From the NCBI GenBank assembly GCA_017302895.1, contig JAFLBV010000001.1, positions 372,001 to 436,000 of the forward strand: a DNA stretch of 64,000 nt, read 5' to 3'. Positions within the stretch are counted from its first letter, which is position 1. Each line of letters begins with the position of its first letter. Below the pieces are notes generated by a model. The model saw only the letters and a program-made list of their open reading frames with translations. It was not told where the DNA came from and did no database searches. The position numbers and the translations under genes are program-made. Source of the stretch: Ignavibacteria bacterium. Its GTDB lineage: Bacteria; Bacteroidota; Ignavibacteria; Ignavibacteriales; Ignavibacteriaceae. Positions 9,128 through 18,753 of this stretch are shown here, one piece after another.

Positions 9128-10478
9128 TACACTTTTCTTAAAATTTACGAAGTTTTGTACTGATCAAAAATTTCTCGCACAAGGTGATAAAATTCTTGTG
9201 GCGCTCAGTGGAGGGGCTGATTCGGTACTCCTGCTCCATTTCCTTCTTAAACTAAAATCCCGCCTTGATTTGCAACTTGTAGCTGTTCACCTTAACCATC
9301 AGCTAAGAGGCGAAGAATCTGTCAGAGACCGTGATTTTTGTATCGGACTCTGCAATTCGTTGAATGTCGAATTAGTCGTGAGGGAACTTCCGGTAAAGGA
9401 GTATTCCACAGGCTATAAAATATCGATCGAAATGGCGGCAAGGGAATTAAGGTATCAATCGCTGAAAACCCTTCTGAAGGAATTGAATTTTGACAAAATT
9501 GCAACAGGTCACAACCTGGATGATAATGCCGAAACGGTAATTCTCAATATGATAAAAGGGAAAGGTCTCACTGCAGTCTCAGGTATCCCCGTAAAAAGAG
9601 ATAATCTTATCAGACCGCTTCTTTGCATCTCAAAAAAAGAGATTATCAAGTATCTGGACACAATCAAATCAGGTTTTGTAACAGACAGTTCCAACTTCGA
9701 TTCCATCTACCAGAGAAATCTGATTCGCAACGAAATATTTCCACTCTTCGAGAAGATAAATCCCCATGCCGGTGAAGCACTTTTTCGATTCTCGGAAATG
9801 ATGCACTCACTCCCTGCTTCAATCATCGCTACTGAACCGGTTACTTCTTCACAGGACGGGAAAATCCTTGTGATAGATTTGGCAGCGGTTAAAAAATCAA
9901 ACGAATTCAACCTCTACAACGAGTTATCAATTAGATTTATTGAACTTTTTAGTTTAAATTTAAAGTTCGAAAATTTTTATAGTCTAAAAAAATTATTTGG
10001 GGCTCAGTCAGGCAAAAAGATTTCTCTTGGTTACAACCTGACCGCTGTCAGAACCAGAGACAAGGTGCTTGTTTCCACAAGTAATGAAGAAATTCTTTCG
10101 GAAATTGACCTTAATCCCGGTAGTACCGTGGAATTTGGCAATTTCAGGATTTCCTGCCATCTCTGTGAAATTGGCGATTACAAAGTTTTTGAATCCGGGA
10201 GTGTTGAGTTTATAGACAGCGACAAAATTGCAGGAAGTCTGTCTGTCCGTCCGCCAAAGAAAGGGGAATGGTTCCTGCCAATAAACGGCAAAGGGAAAAG
10301 GAAAGTGTCTGATTTTTTTAATGATATCAAGCTGGAACCTTCGAAGAAATGGAATCACCCCATTGTCTCATCGGGTGACCAAATCGTTTGGATTTGTGGT
10401 TTCAGGCTCGATGACCGATTTAAAGTAACTAACGAGACAAAAAGAATTTACAAGTTAGAGATCGAAACATATGGATAA
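9120..10478 (+). CDS. tilS: tRNA(Ile)-lysidine synthase TilS
   Basis: A 452-residue PP-loop ATPase that converts C34 to lysidine in tRNA-Ile(CAU), changing its decoding to AUA. The PP-loop is S30-GGADS-35. HLNHQLRGEES and ATGHNLDDNAET are typical of the family, and the C-terminal third resembles the TilS substrate-binding domain. The start is a TTG at 9120 that overlaps the end of ribE; no other start occurs near the N-terminal motif. It overlaps hpt by 8 bp. The order tilS-hpt-ftsH is also that of Bacillus subtilis, so this part is an old conserved neighbourhood. Confidence 0.94.
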   Translation: MPDTLFLKFTKFCTDQKFLAQGDKILVALSGGADSVLLLHFLLKLKSRLDLQLVAVHLNHQLRGEESVRDRDFCIGLCNSLNVELVVRELPVKEYSTGYKISIEMAARELRYQSLKTLLKELNFDKIATGHNLDDNAETVILNMIKGKGLTAVSGIPVKRDNLIRPLLCISKKEIIKYLDTIKSGFVTDSSNFDSIYQRNLIRNEIFPLFEKINPHAGEALFRFSEMMHSLPASIIATEPVTSSQDGKILVIDLAAVKKSNEFNLYNELSIRFIELFSLNLKFENFYSLKKLFGAQSGKKISLGYNLTAVRTRDKVLVSTSNEEILSEIDLNPGSTVEFGNFRISCHLCEIGDYKVFESGSVEFIDSDKIAGSLSVRPPKKGEWFLPINGKGKRKVSDFFNDIKLEPSKKWNHPIVSSGDQIVWICGFRLDDRFKVTNETKRIYKLEIETYG

Positions 10479-11022
10479 GCTGGTTGTTAATAACGAAACA
10501 TTTGAGATATTTCTTTCTGAAGAAGTTATTCAAAAAAGAATATCTGAACTTGGTGCTCAAATTTCGGAGGACTACAAGGGCAAAGTGCCCATTTTTATCG
10601 GTATCCTTAATGGTGCCTTTATGTTTCTTTCTGATTTGTTGAAAAATTTCTGCGGTGAGTGTGAGGTCGATTTCCTCAAACTCTCCAGCTATCATGAGGC
10701 AAAAGTATCTTCGGGCAAAGTGGATTTGTTAAAAGATATCAACGCTGACTTGAACCAAAGAGATATTATAATTGTTGAAGATATAATAGATTCCGGCTTG
10801 TCCGCTGAATTTATCATGGCGCACCTCAAAAAGCATAACCCTGCTTCTGTAAGAATAGCGTCATTACTACTTAAGCCTAAAAGTGTTAAGTATAACATCA
10901 ATGTTGATTATGTAGGATTTAATATTCCAAATAATTTTGTAATAGGTTACGGACTCGACCTTGTTCAAAAATACCGCAATCTTAGGGCGGTATACTCAAT
11001 GGTCGAAGAAGGAAGCAAATAA
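10471..11022 (+). CDS. hpt: Hypoxanthine(-guanine) phosphoribosyltransferase
   Basis: A 183-residue purine-salvage enzyme making IMP or GMP from the base and PRPP. The PRPP-binding loop is V102-E-D-I-I-D-S-G109, the usual EDIIDTG with Thr replaced by Ser. The flexible-loop SSYHEAK and the C-terminal VGFNIPNNFVIGYGLD are typical. The ATG at 10471 lies inside the end of tilS, consistent with translational coupling, and ftsH starts 15 bp downstream. Confidence 0.95.
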   Translation: MDKLVVNNETFEIFLSEEVIQKRISELGAQISEDYKGKVPIFIGILNGAFMFLSDLLKNFCGECEVDFLKLSSYHEAKVSSGKVDLLKDINADLNQRDIIIVEDIIDSGLSAEFIMAHLKKHNPASVRIASLLLKPKSVKYNINVDYVGFNIPNNFVIGYGLDLVQKYRNLRAVYSMVEEGSK

Positions 11023-11037
11023 GGAAATACGACTAAG

Positions 11038-13047
11038 ATGGATCAAAAAAACAAGAATAAGAATAGTAACAAACCTGACGAGAATTTCGACTGGAATAAA
11101 ATCATGAGGGTGGTTTTCGGCTGGGGGGTTGTTATTATCGCAGCCGTTATTGCCATGCAACTCTTCAAAGGTGAAACAGTCAAATATGTTGAAATACCTT
11201 ACTATCAGTATGTTAAAATCCTTAATGACAGCCTGATTAAATCGGCTGAAGTGAACATCACTGATTCAAAGGTTCATACTTTTCAGGCGGAACTCAGGGA
11301 AAAAGTCAATGTCGGAATTGCAGACAAAAAAGTGTTAACTGATAAAATTACTGTGAACATAGCCGAGCCGGATTTTGAACTTGAAAAGAAAAAATGGGAT
11401 GAAAAAAAGATTGATCTGACTATTAATCAGCAATCAAATAATTTCATGACAATTCTTATCAGCATGATTCCCTGGATTCTCATCATAGGTCTGTGGTTCT
11501 TCTTCATGAGAAGAATGCAGGGTGGTGGCGGAGCCGGTGGTCAGCGCGGTATCTTCAATTTTGGCAAGAGTAAAGCCAAACTGATCAATCAGTCGAACAA
11601 TAAAGTGACATTTAAAAATGTTGCCGGTGCCGATGAAGCTAAAGTTGAATTGCAGGAAGTTATAGAATTCCTTAAAGAACCTTCAAAATTCCAAAAACTT
11701 GGTGGAAAAATTCCAAGAGGTGTTCTCCTGCTGGGACCTCCGGGGACAGGCAAGACCCTTCTCGCGAGAGCTGTTGCTGGTGAAGCAGGTGTCCCATTCT
11801 TCTCGATATCGGGTGCTGATTTCGTCGAGATGTTTGTAGGCGTGGGTGCAAGCCGTGTAAGAGACCTTTTTGAACAAGGAAAGAGAAGCGCCCCTTGTAT
11901 TATTTTTATCGATGAGATTGACGCTGTCGGTCGTCACAGAGGTGCCGGTCTTGGTGGCGGTCACGATGAGAGGGAACAGACTTTAAACCAGCTCCTCGTT
12001 GAGATGGATGGATTTGAACAAAACAGTGGCGTAATAATTATTGCAGCCACAAACAGACCCGATGTTCTTGATCCTGCTCTGCTCCGTCCCGGCAGGTTCG
12101 ACAGACAGATTGTAGTCGACAGACCTGATGTTAAGGGAAGAGAAGGCATTCTAAAGGTGCATACCAAGAACACTCCACTGGCTGATGATGTTGAACTTTC
12201 GATTCTCGCTAAAGGAACACCAGGACTCGCAGGTGCTGAGCTTGCCAATCTTGTTAATGAAGCTTCTCTTCTTGCCGCAAGAAAGAATAAATCCAAAGTT
12301 GATATGGATGATTTCGAAGAGGCAAAAGACAAAGTTATGATGGGCATGGAGCGGAAAAGCATGATTATTTCCGATGCAGAAAAGAAAACCACTTCATATC
12401 ATGAAATTGGACATGTTCTTGTAGCGAAAATGATTCCCGAGGCCGATCCTGTACACAAAGTTACAATCATTCCGCGTGGAAGGGCTCTTGGCGTAACAAG
12501 TTACCTGCCTGTGGATGAGAAACACACTTATTCAAAATCGTACCTTGAAGCTGTTATTACTTACGCATTGGGCGGCAGAGCAGCGGAAAAGATAATCTTC
12601 GACCATTATACAACAGGTGCCGGAAACGACATTGAGCGGGCTACAAATCTCGCCAGAAAAATGGTCTGTGAGTGGGGTATGAGCGACAAACTCGGACCAC
12701 TTAACTATGGTACAAAGCATGAAGAAATTTTCCTCGGAAAGGAAATTCAGCAGCACAGGGATTACAGCGAAAAAACTGCAATTGAAATTGATGAGGAGAT
12801 TAAACGAATCATTAATTCATGCATGGACAGGGCTATGATCATCCTCAAAGACAATATTGAGATGCTTCACAAACTCTCCGCTGAATTGCTCGAGAGAGAA
12901 ATCCTTGATTCAGAGGAAATCGACAAAATTATGAGAGGCGAAGAGTTGCCTCCTGTACCCAAAGCTGACAAAAAAGAAGAACTGCCGGACCATGTAAAAG
13001 AGATGCTGAAAAGCAGATCATCAGTTGTTAAACCGGCAGATGAATAG
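11038..13047 (+). CDS. ftsH: ATP-dependent zinc metalloprotease FtsH
   Basis: A 669-residue membrane-anchored AAA+ protease for quality control of membrane and regulatory proteins. Two transmembrane segments (about 23-42 and 138-156) flank a periplasmic domain. The AAA module has Walker A at 233-240 (GPPGTGKT), Walker B with D292-E293, and the second-region-of-homology segment [20 protein letters not shown]. The protease zinc site is H455-E-I-G-H459; most FtsH proteins have HEAGH, and the Ile replaces only the non-liganding third residue. The third ligand is expected in the region after GGRAAEK. It ends overlapping the next gene by 8 bp. Confidence 0.97.
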   Translation: MDQKNKNKNSNKPDENFDWNKIMRVVFGWGVVIIAAVIAMQLFKGETVKYVEIPYYQYVKILNDSLIKSAEVNITDSKVHTFQAELREKVNVGIADKKVLTDKITVNIAEPDFELEKKKWDEKKIDLTINQQSNNFMTILISMIPWILIIGLWFFFMRRMQGGGGAGGQRGIFNFGKSKAKLINQSNNKVTFKNVAGADEAKVELQEVIEFLKEPSKFQKLGGKIPRGVLLLGPPGTGKTLLARAVAGEAGVPFFSISGADFVEMFVGVGASRVRDLFEQGKRSAPCIIFIDEIDAVGRHRGAGLGGGHDEREQTLNQLLVEMDGFEQNSGVIIIAATNRPDVLDPALLRPGRFDRQIVVDRPDVKGREGILKVHTKNTPLADDVELSILAKGTPGLAGAELANLVNEASLLAARKNKSKVDMDDFEEAKDKVMMGMERKSMIISDAEKKTTSYHEIGHVLVAKMIPEADPVHKVTIIPRGRALGVTSYLPVDEKHTYSKSYLEAVITYALGGRAAEKIIFDHYTTGAGNDIERATNLARKMVCEWGMSDKLGPLNYGTKHEEIFLGKEIQQHRDYSEKTAIEIDEEIKRIINSCMDRAMIILKDNIEMLHKLSAELLEREILDSEEIDKIMRGEELPPVPKADKKEELPDHVKEMLKSRSSVVKPADE

Positions 13048-13708
13048 CTCTGAACAGACTCAGATAGACTACAAATATGAGATCTATCGTAAGATGATCC
13101 ATACTTGTAGTCTGTCTATTCCCATCATTTATTACTTTATTCCCAAAAATACGGGACTGATAATTCTCGGTCTCGTTCTGATAATCTCACTGATTGTTGA
13201 TGTCGGAAGATTTATCAGCCCGCCATTTGCCAAATTTGTTTACAAGTTTTTCGGCTCCATCTTTAGAAAGCACGAGCTCGATGAGGGAAAAAAACAACTG
13301 TCAGGAGCAACATATTTGCTCGGTGCAGCCATTCTGTGTATTATCGTCTTCCCAAAGGCAATTGCCATCGTTGCTCTCCTCTTTCTTATTGTAGGAGATA
13401 CCGTAGCTGCTCTTATCGGCAGGAAATGGGGCAAAACCCGTTTTCTCAAAAAAAGCCTTGAGGGCACAGGAGCGTTTTTCCTTAGTACAGTTGTCATCGC
13501 ATTTCTGACACCGAAATTCACCGATTCCTGGATCGAAATCGGGATGATAGTTTTTAGTGGCTTTATTGCGGCTATAGCGGAGAATATAGCCTCAGGTGTA
13601 CTCGATGACAATGTAGCCATTCCGCTCTCAACAGGGACTGTCCTGTGGCTTTTATACTGGCTCTTCTTCCCGAATCTGGAACTGGTTCTGAAGAATGTTC
13701 CGGTGTAG
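13040..13708 (+). CDS. Integral membrane CTP-dependent kinase homologue (DGK1/SEC59/phytol kinase type)
   Basis: A 222-residue membrane protein with about six hydrophobic segments, related to dolichol kinase, diacylglycerol kinase DGK1 and phytol kinase. The N-terminal [18 protein letters not shown] and the central [17 protein letters not shown] and SLEGTGAFF segments match the family's nucleotide-binding and catalytic signatures. The ATG at 13040 overlaps the ftsH stop; an in-frame TTG at 13025 exists but is less likely. The substrate is a lipid alcohol or diacylglycerol by family; quinone or lipid-carrier salvage is possible. It overlaps the next gene by 14 bp. Confidence 0.8.
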   Translation: MNSSEQTQIDYKYEIYRKMIHTCSLSIPIIYYFIPKNTGLIILGLVLIISLIVDVGRFISPPFAKFVYKFFGSIFRKHELDEGKKQLSGATYLLGAAILCIIVFPKAIAIVALLFLIVGDTVAALIGRKWGKTRFLKKSLEGTGAFFLSTVVIAFLTPKFTDSWIEIGMIVFSGFIAAIAENIASGVLDDNVAIPLSTGTVLWLLYWLFFPNLELVLKNVPV

Positions 13709-14702
13709 CAACTTCAGATTTTCTTCTCTCCTCCTTCTTCTCTCGCTCATTTTTATCAGTTGCAACAACCAGCAACCTGAATCCTCCGGAAAACTTACTG
13801 ACATTCAAATAATTACCGATGAGACCGTAACAGGTTCTCAGAAGGGAATTGTCGATTCAGTTATTTCAACCGTGTCGCTCGACGGAATGAGTGAACCATT
13901 TTTCGAATCAGTAACCTTTATAAAACAGAACTTCGATAAAACCCCGTCAGGGAAAAATCTACTCATATTTCTGAGGACTTCTTCCTCACTTATGAATCAA
14001 CGCTTCAAAAGTATTTTTAGAGATGAAGTAATTTCCCGGGCGGAAAAGGGAAGTGAACCCGTCATAATCAGGAAGGAAAATTTATTTTTTAACGGACAGA
14101 CTGTCTGGTTTCTGATATATGGAAGGGAGTTTAACCTTGATAGTTTCCTGACCTCCTCCTCTGTTTCTTTGATACAGAAAATAAAAGACAATTGCTTGAG
14201 TACCTCCCGGTCTGAAAAAAAGCCGGAAAAATATGAAAAAGAAATATCTGACTCTGTCAAGCTGATCCACGGTATTGATTTTAAAATTCCGGTTGGTTTT
14301 GAAGCGGCATTGCCCCTGAATAAGAAAGGATTCTCGCTACTGAGGAGGGGAGCCGGAACAAAAACAGAAGAATGGATTCTGATTGCTGAGATTACCGATA
14401 CGATTTCCAATTATGACACTTCACAAATCATTAAGATCAGGGATGTTGTCATCCCAAAGGCGATTGTTTACAGAGATGGTTCCGTGATGAAAACGGGCAG
14501 ACTGCTTTTAGACTCTATCGTAATTAACTCTTTTCGGGGAGACTGGACTACAAGTCCATATCCGATGGCGGGGGTGTTTACAGGAAGAATTCTAAAATTG
14601 GGGACTAAAGTGTTTTATATCGAGGCAGGAATATATTCGCCGGGCAGACCAAAAACTTTGAATCTGCTCCGGCTTGAAAATATGATAAGGAATCTTCCTT
14701 AG
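13695..14702 (+). CDS. DUF4837-like lipoprotein
   Basis: A 335-residue predicted lipoprotein with a hydrophobic signal sequence and a lipobox ending at C23 (FISC), so it is probably anchored in the periplasm or outer membrane. The overall pattern (an early Ile-rich strand, a mid-protein hydrophobic helix, and a C-terminal block ending with a phenylalanine/glycine-rich region and a final Leu-rich helix) resembles the Bacteroidota DUF4837 family. That assignment is by eye and only moderate. No enzymatic motif is visible. Its start lies inside the end of the kinase gene and its stop is 2 bp from the convergent P-type ATPase stop. Confidence 0.6.
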   Translation: MFRCSNFRFSSLLLLLSLIFISCNNQQPESSGKLTDIQIITDETVTGSQKGIVDSVISTVSLDGMSEPFFESVTFIKQNFDKTPSGKNLLIFLRTSSSLMNQRFKSIFRDEVISRAEKGSEPVIIRKENLFFNGQTVWFLIYGREFNLDSFLTSSSVSLIQKIKDNCLSTSRSEKKPEKYEKEISDSVKLIHGIDFKIPVGFEAALPLNKKGFSLLRRGAGTKTEEWILIAEITDTISNYDTSQIIKIRDVVIPKAIVYRDGSVMKTGRLLLDSIVINSFRGDWTTSPYPMAGVFTGRILKLGTKVFYIEAGIYSPGRPKTLNLLRLENMIRNLP

Positions 14703-14704
14703 AA

Positions 14705-17488
14705 TCACTTCTCTGTTTTGTTTTTGTAAAACAGCTTAAGCAATTCTGAGAAAATAATGACTGAGAATGAAGTGATTGCTGCAGCAATTATTTCACTTGT
14801 GGTTACAGTTGACAAATCAAAAGCATTTCTCAATGGCTCAATGATGAAAATTAGGGCGATGATACCAATTGATGCCAAAATATTGTAGATAAGTGTCTTG
14901 TTGCTGAGAAACGGAATTGCGAACATTGATCTGGAAACCGAACGGCAGTTGAATCCATTGAAGAATCTCGCTGCAAGCAGGGTGATGAAGAATACTGTTG
15001 AAGCTTCTTTCTCAATCAATTTGATATCAGTAACTCCGGCTGCATGACCATATTCCATTGAGTACGCGTAGGCAGCGGTGGTAATTATCGCAATCCAGAC
15101 GCTAAGAATTCCGATGGAACGAAGAGCTGGTGTATTAAGAATTCCTTCCTTCGTGTTTCTTGGTTTTCTGTCCATTATGCCGGGCTCGGGTGGTTCAACC
15201 CCCAAGGCGATAGCTACAAGTCCGTCCATTATAAAGTTAATGAACAAAATCTGTACTGCATTAATGGGAAGCGAATAACCAAGGAAAAAAGTAATCAGGA
15301 TACCAAAAACGGTTCCCAGATTACCACTGAGAAGATATACGAGATATTTCCGGATATTCTCGAAGATACTTCTGCCTTCCTCAATCGCAGATACAATCGA
15401 AGTGAAGTTATCGTCCGTAAGGATCATGTCGGCTGCTTCCTTGCTCACATCCGTTCCTGTAATACCCATCGCAACGCCGATATTGGCTTTCTTGAGCGAA
15501 GGTGCATCATTCACACCGTCTCCCGTCATTGCAACGATATTACCCTTTTTCATCAAAGATTCCACGATTTTCATCTTGTGAGCGGGGGAGATTCTGGCGT
15601 AAACATCCGTATTGTCCACACTGTCCAAAAATTCCTCGTCGGTCAGTTTATCCAGTTCCTGTCCGGATAATGCCCCTCCATGCTTCAGAATACCGAGTTC
15701 ACGGGCGATAGCCACTGCTGTATCCTTGTGATCACCTGTGATCATGATTGGTCTGATGCCGGCTTTGTCGCAAATTTTGATGGCTTCCTTAACCTCTTCG
15801 CGGGGTGGATCGAACATACCTACCAGTCCGAGAAATATAAGATCATTTTCAATTATATGAATCAGATCCTGCCGGATGTCCTCTTTCTCATTCGCTTCTT
15901 CTGCGACAGTTTTAAAGGCATCGATATCCAGTTCAACTCTCTTACCGCATATTGTCAAAACACGCAGGGCATCGTCAGCAAATTCCTTGTAATGTTTCTG
16001 AATCAGATCGATGTCATCCTGTGTGATCTCACCAATGCCATCAGCCCTGTAGATATACTTACAGGAAGCAAGTAACATCTCAAGTGCACCTTTGGAAGAA
16101 ACCCAAAGCCCCTCTTCAGTCTTGTTCACGGTTGTCATCTTTTTTGTTTCGGATGAAAAGGGAATTTCATACAAGCGGGGATTATTTGAATTAAATGCAC
16201 TGTTACTGATGCCGGCTTTTTCGGCAACCACGACAATAGCTCCCTCGGTTGGATCACCGATGATTTCCCACTCATCATCCTCTTTTACGAGTTTTGTGTC
16301 ATTACAAAGTACACCACTCTCCAGAGTATGTTTCAGGGGAAGCGGCAATTCCTTGACTTCAGTCTCATCGACAAGAATGCTCCCTTCGGGTTTGTAACCG
16401 TTTCCTGTAACCTTGTAAACGGTGCCGCCTGTAAACATCTTTTTAATGGTCATTGCGTCCTGTGTCAGGGTACCTGTTTTGTCGGAACAGATTATATTGG
16501 TTGCACCTAAAGTTTCAACCGCAGGAAGTTTCCGTATAAGAGCTTTTCTTTTTACCATTCTTCTAACACCGAGTGCCAAAGAAATGGTCACTACAGCGGG
16601 AAGTGCCTCCGGAATAACCGCTACAGCAAGAGCGACACCCCAAATAAACACATCCATTATCTTGTCGGAAGTGAGTTCACCTGAGGAAAACACTCTGATG
16701 AGCTGAAATACCGACATAATGACCGAAAGCGAAATGGCAAAAATGCCGAGTTTTTTTCCGAGCTGGTCAAGATTTACCTGGATTGGGGTTCTTTCATCTT
16801 CGGTATTTTGAAGCATGGTGGCTATTTTACCGAACTCTGTTTCCATTCCGGTAGCAACCACAATAGCAGTTCCTCTTCCGAATGAAACAGCGGTACCGGC
16901 AAACAGAATGTTGTTCCGGTCACCCAATGGGATGTTTTCACCTTGAACAGGGTCCGTGTGTTTATCCACCGGAACAGATTCTCCGGTTAGAGCGGCTTCT
17001 TCAACCTTAAGATTTGCACATTTTATTATCCGTGCATCGGCAGGAATTTTAGCTCCCATCGATATCTTGATAATATCTCCTGGCACCAGTTCTCTTGACG
17101 CAATTTCCTGTTCCTTGCCGTTTCTTATAACGATAGCAAGAGGCGCTGCCATCTTCTTTAGCGATTGCAATGCCTTACCAGCTCTGAATTCCTGAATGAA
17201 TCCCAAAACACCGGCAAATATCACGATGATGATGATCGAGATCGCTTCAGTAATTTTTCCAAAGCTTAGTGAAACAATTGCTGCCACGAAGAGTATAATG
17301 ATCAGCAGACTGTTAAACTGTGAGATAAACAGCGCAAGAGGGGAGACTGCTGCCTTTTCTTCTATTTCGTTGTAACCATACTTCGCAATTCTTTCACTGA
17401 CTTCCTGAGTAGTCAGACCGTCGGTGTGAGAATTTAGCTTTCTGAGCGTTTCGTCCGATTTAAGAGAATGCCATTGAATGTTGTTCAT
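14705..17488 (-). CDS. P2-type cation-transporting ATPase, probably Ca2+
   Basis: A 927-residue P-type ATPase. An N-terminal cation-ATPase domain is followed by the actuator loop with TGES and the phosphorylation site D336-KTGTLT. TGDGVND lies in the P domain, and ten transmembrane segments are expected. The M4 site is PEALP with E294, equivalent to E309 of SERCA. M6 keeps the N..xxD pair (NFIMDG) equivalent to N796/D800. The SERCA E771 position in M5 is Thr and T799 is Met, so calcium site I looks lost while site II is intact, as in plasma-membrane-type pumps. It is monocistronic, and its start at 17488 diverges from the SCO gene. Na+ or Mn2+ transport cannot be excluded. Confidence 0.9.
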   Translation of the reverse strand: MNNIQWHSLKSDETLRKLNSHTDGLTTQEVSERIAKYGYNEIEEKAAVSPLALFISQFNSLLIIILFVAAIVSLSFGKITEAISIIIIVIFAGVLGFIQEFRAGKALQSLKKMAAPLAIVIRNGKEQEIASRELVPGDIIKISMGAKIPADARIIKCANLKVEEAALTGESVPVDKHTDPVQGENIPLGDRNNILFAGTAVSFGRGTAIVVATGMETEFGKIATMLQNTEDERTPIQVNLDQLGKKLGIFAISLSVIMSVFQLIRVFSSGELTSDKIMDVFIWGVALAVAVIPEALPAVVTISLALGVRRMVKRKALIRKLPAVETLGATNIICSDKTGTLTQDAMTIKKMFTGGTVYKVTGNGYKPEGSILVDETEVKELPLPLKHTLESGVLCNDTKLVKEDDEWEIIGDPTEGAIVVVAEKAGISNSAFNSNNPRLYEIPFSSETKKMTTVNKTEEGLWVSSKGALEMLLASCKYIYRADGIGEITQDDIDLIQKHYKEFADDALRVLTICGKRVELDIDAFKTVAEEANEKEDIRQDLIHIIENDLIFLGLVGMFDPPREEVKEAIKICDKAGIRPIMITGDHKDTAVAIARELGILKHGGALSGQELDKLTDEEFLDSVDNTDVYARISPAHKMKIVESLMKKGNIVAMTGDGVNDAPSLKKANIGVAMGITGTDVSKEAADMILTDDNFTSIVSAIEEGRSIFENIRKYLVYLLSGNLGTVFGILITFFLGYSLPINAVQILFINFIMDGLVAIALGVEPPEPGIMDRKPRNTKEGILNTPALRSIGILSVWIAIITTAAYAYSMEYGHAAGVTDIKLIEKEASTVFFITLLAARFFNGFNCRSVSRSMFAIPFLSNKTLIYNILASIGIIALIFIIEPLRNAFDLSTVTTSEIIAAAITSFSVIIFSELLKLFYKNKTEK

Positions 17489-17636
17489 TATTCACTACCT
17501 GATGATTAGAAATGGATAAATTCCGAACCTGAATATAATTTGTAGAAGATTAATAATCGCATAAAAAGAATATTTTCTCTAAATTAGCTTCATGATTTTG
17601 ACTTTTAGTTCTTGATAATTTTGCTGATATTTACCT
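17489..17636. promoter_or_regulatory. Divergent intergenic region between the P-type ATPase and SCO genes
   Basis: This 148-bp AT-rich gap must hold promoters for both divergent genes. A TTGACT at 17598-17603 and a TAATTTTG at 17616-17623 are present but their spacing fits neither the sigma-70 nor the Bacteroidota consensus well, so I do not assign exact promoter elements. Confidence 0.4.
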
Positions 17637-18242
17637 ATGATAATTTTTCAATTTCAAAAGTATTTATTAGCTTCATTCGTTTTTCTTTTGCTTCTTTTTG
17701 CGGGATGCAAATCAAAATTCGAACTTGACGAGAATCTAAAAGGTTTTTCTTTTAAGTTGCTGGATCAGGACGGACAAACCGTGGATTTTCCAACCGGTTT
17801 TGAGAACAAAGTGGTTGTAGTTGGATTTGTCTTCACACACTGTCCCGATATATGTCCTTTAACAGTAAATAATATGCAATTGGTTCAAAACGAACTTATT
17901 GGCAAGGGGGAAACTGACGATATAGTTTTTGTTGCCATTTCCTTCGATCCCGAAAGAGATACTGTTGCCCTGTTAAAAAAGTTTGCAGCACTTCGGGAGA
18001 TAAACGAGAAGAATTTTAGGTTTCTTACCGGCGATAAGAGGACAACCGATTCTCTGATGTCAATAATGAGGATAGTTGCGGTGCCTGAAGATTCAACCAT
18101 AGTTGACGGCACCCTGTCATATTTCTTCACACATACCGACAGGATATCATTGATCGACAAAAAAGGATTTTTAAGAAAAGAATATTCGGGAAGCAAAGCC
18201 AACACTTCCGAAATTGTCCAAGATATTGAAAAACTGAGGTAA
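17637..18242 (+). CDS. SCO1/SenC family copper chaperone lipoprotein
   Basis: A 201-residue thioredoxin-fold lipoprotein of the SCO family, which delivers or reduces copper for the CuA site of cytochrome oxidase. A signal sequence leads to lipobox Cys C24 (LFAGC). The copper-binding motif is C69-PDI-C73 and the third ligand is H166 (FFTHTDR). It is followed by a PCu(A)C protein gene only 2 bp downstream, so both copper-transfer proteins are made together. The oxidase subunits are not in the window. Confidence 0.93.
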   Translation: MIIFQFQKYLLASFVFLLLLFAGCKSKFELDENLKGFSFKLLDQDGQTVDFPTGFENKVVVVGFVFTHCPDICPLTVNNMQLVQNELIGKGETDDIVFVAISFDPERDTVALLKKFAALREINEKNFRFLTGDKRTTDSLMSIMRIVAVPEDSTIVDGTLSYFFTHTDRISLIDKKGFLRKEYSGSKANTSEIVQDIEKLR

Positions 18243-18244
18243 AA

Positions 18245-18688
18245 ATGTTTAAATTAGTCACAAGCCTGTTATTAATAACCGCACTCGCTCCCAAAATGGA
18301 GGTTTCGTCCAATTGGATAAGGCCCAATTCGAAGGGCACAAACACTGCAGTATATGCAAAGATCACAAACAAAGGCGATAAAGCTGACACGCTGTATGCA
18401 GTCGAATCTGATCTTGCAAAAGTAACAGAGATACACGAATCCTACGAAGAAAACGGCAAGACCGGAATGCGAAAAGTCGATTTCATCGTAATTCCTGCAA
18501 AAAAGACCATTGAGTTGAAACCCGGCGGGATGCACATAATGCTGATCAAGCTGAACAAAGACATTGCAAAAGGGAAGAAGTACTCTTTGATATACAAATT
18601 CAAAAGAGCAGGTAAAGTAAAAGTCAGTGCCCTGGCATCAGATAAAGCTCCTGCAAAGAATACCAAACCAAGCAAAAAGAAAAAATAG
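18245..18688 (+). CDS. PCu(A)C family periplasmic copper chaperone
   Basis: A 147-residue exported protein that matches the PCu(A)C copper-site motif exactly: H64, ten residues, M75, twenty-one residues, H97-x-M99. In characterised homologues this Cu(I) site hands copper to SCO or directly to the CuA centre. The N-terminal 15 residues are hydrophobic and act as a signal sequence, and the C-terminal tail is Lys-rich. Its position 2 bp after the SCO gene supports a shared function in oxidase assembly. Confidence 0.92.
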   Translation: MFKLVTSLLLITALAPKMEVSSNWIRPNSKGTNTAVYAKITNKGDKADTLYAVESDLAKVTEIHESYEENGKTGMRKVDFIVIPAKKTIELKPGGMHIMLIKLNKDIAKGKKYSLIYKFKRAGKVKVSALASDKAPAKNTKPSKKKK

Positions 18689-18693
18689 AATTC

Positions 18694-18729
18694 AGAGGTA
18701 CCTCTTCTCAATCAAAGAGGACAGGTACC
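18694..18729 (+). other. Nested palindromes between the PCu(A)C gene and tRNA-Ala
   Basis: AGAGGTACCTCT at 18694-18705 is a perfect 12-bp palindrome. It overlaps a second stem, CCTCTT (18701-18706) with AAGAGG (18715-18720), and GGTACC recurs at 18724-18729. The element could fold as a hairpin that ends the copper operon or marks tRNA processing. There is no T-run, so a standard terminator is doubtful. Confidence 0.4.
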
Positions 18730-18753
18730 CAAATCCCGCGTACTTTATGACAG

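Noticed and set aside
17598..17623. Promoter of the SCO gene (TTGACT with TAATTTTG)
   Set aside because: The spacing is 12 bp, too short for either the sigma-70 or the Bacteroidota -33/-7 type, and the predicted start would fall almost on the ATG.
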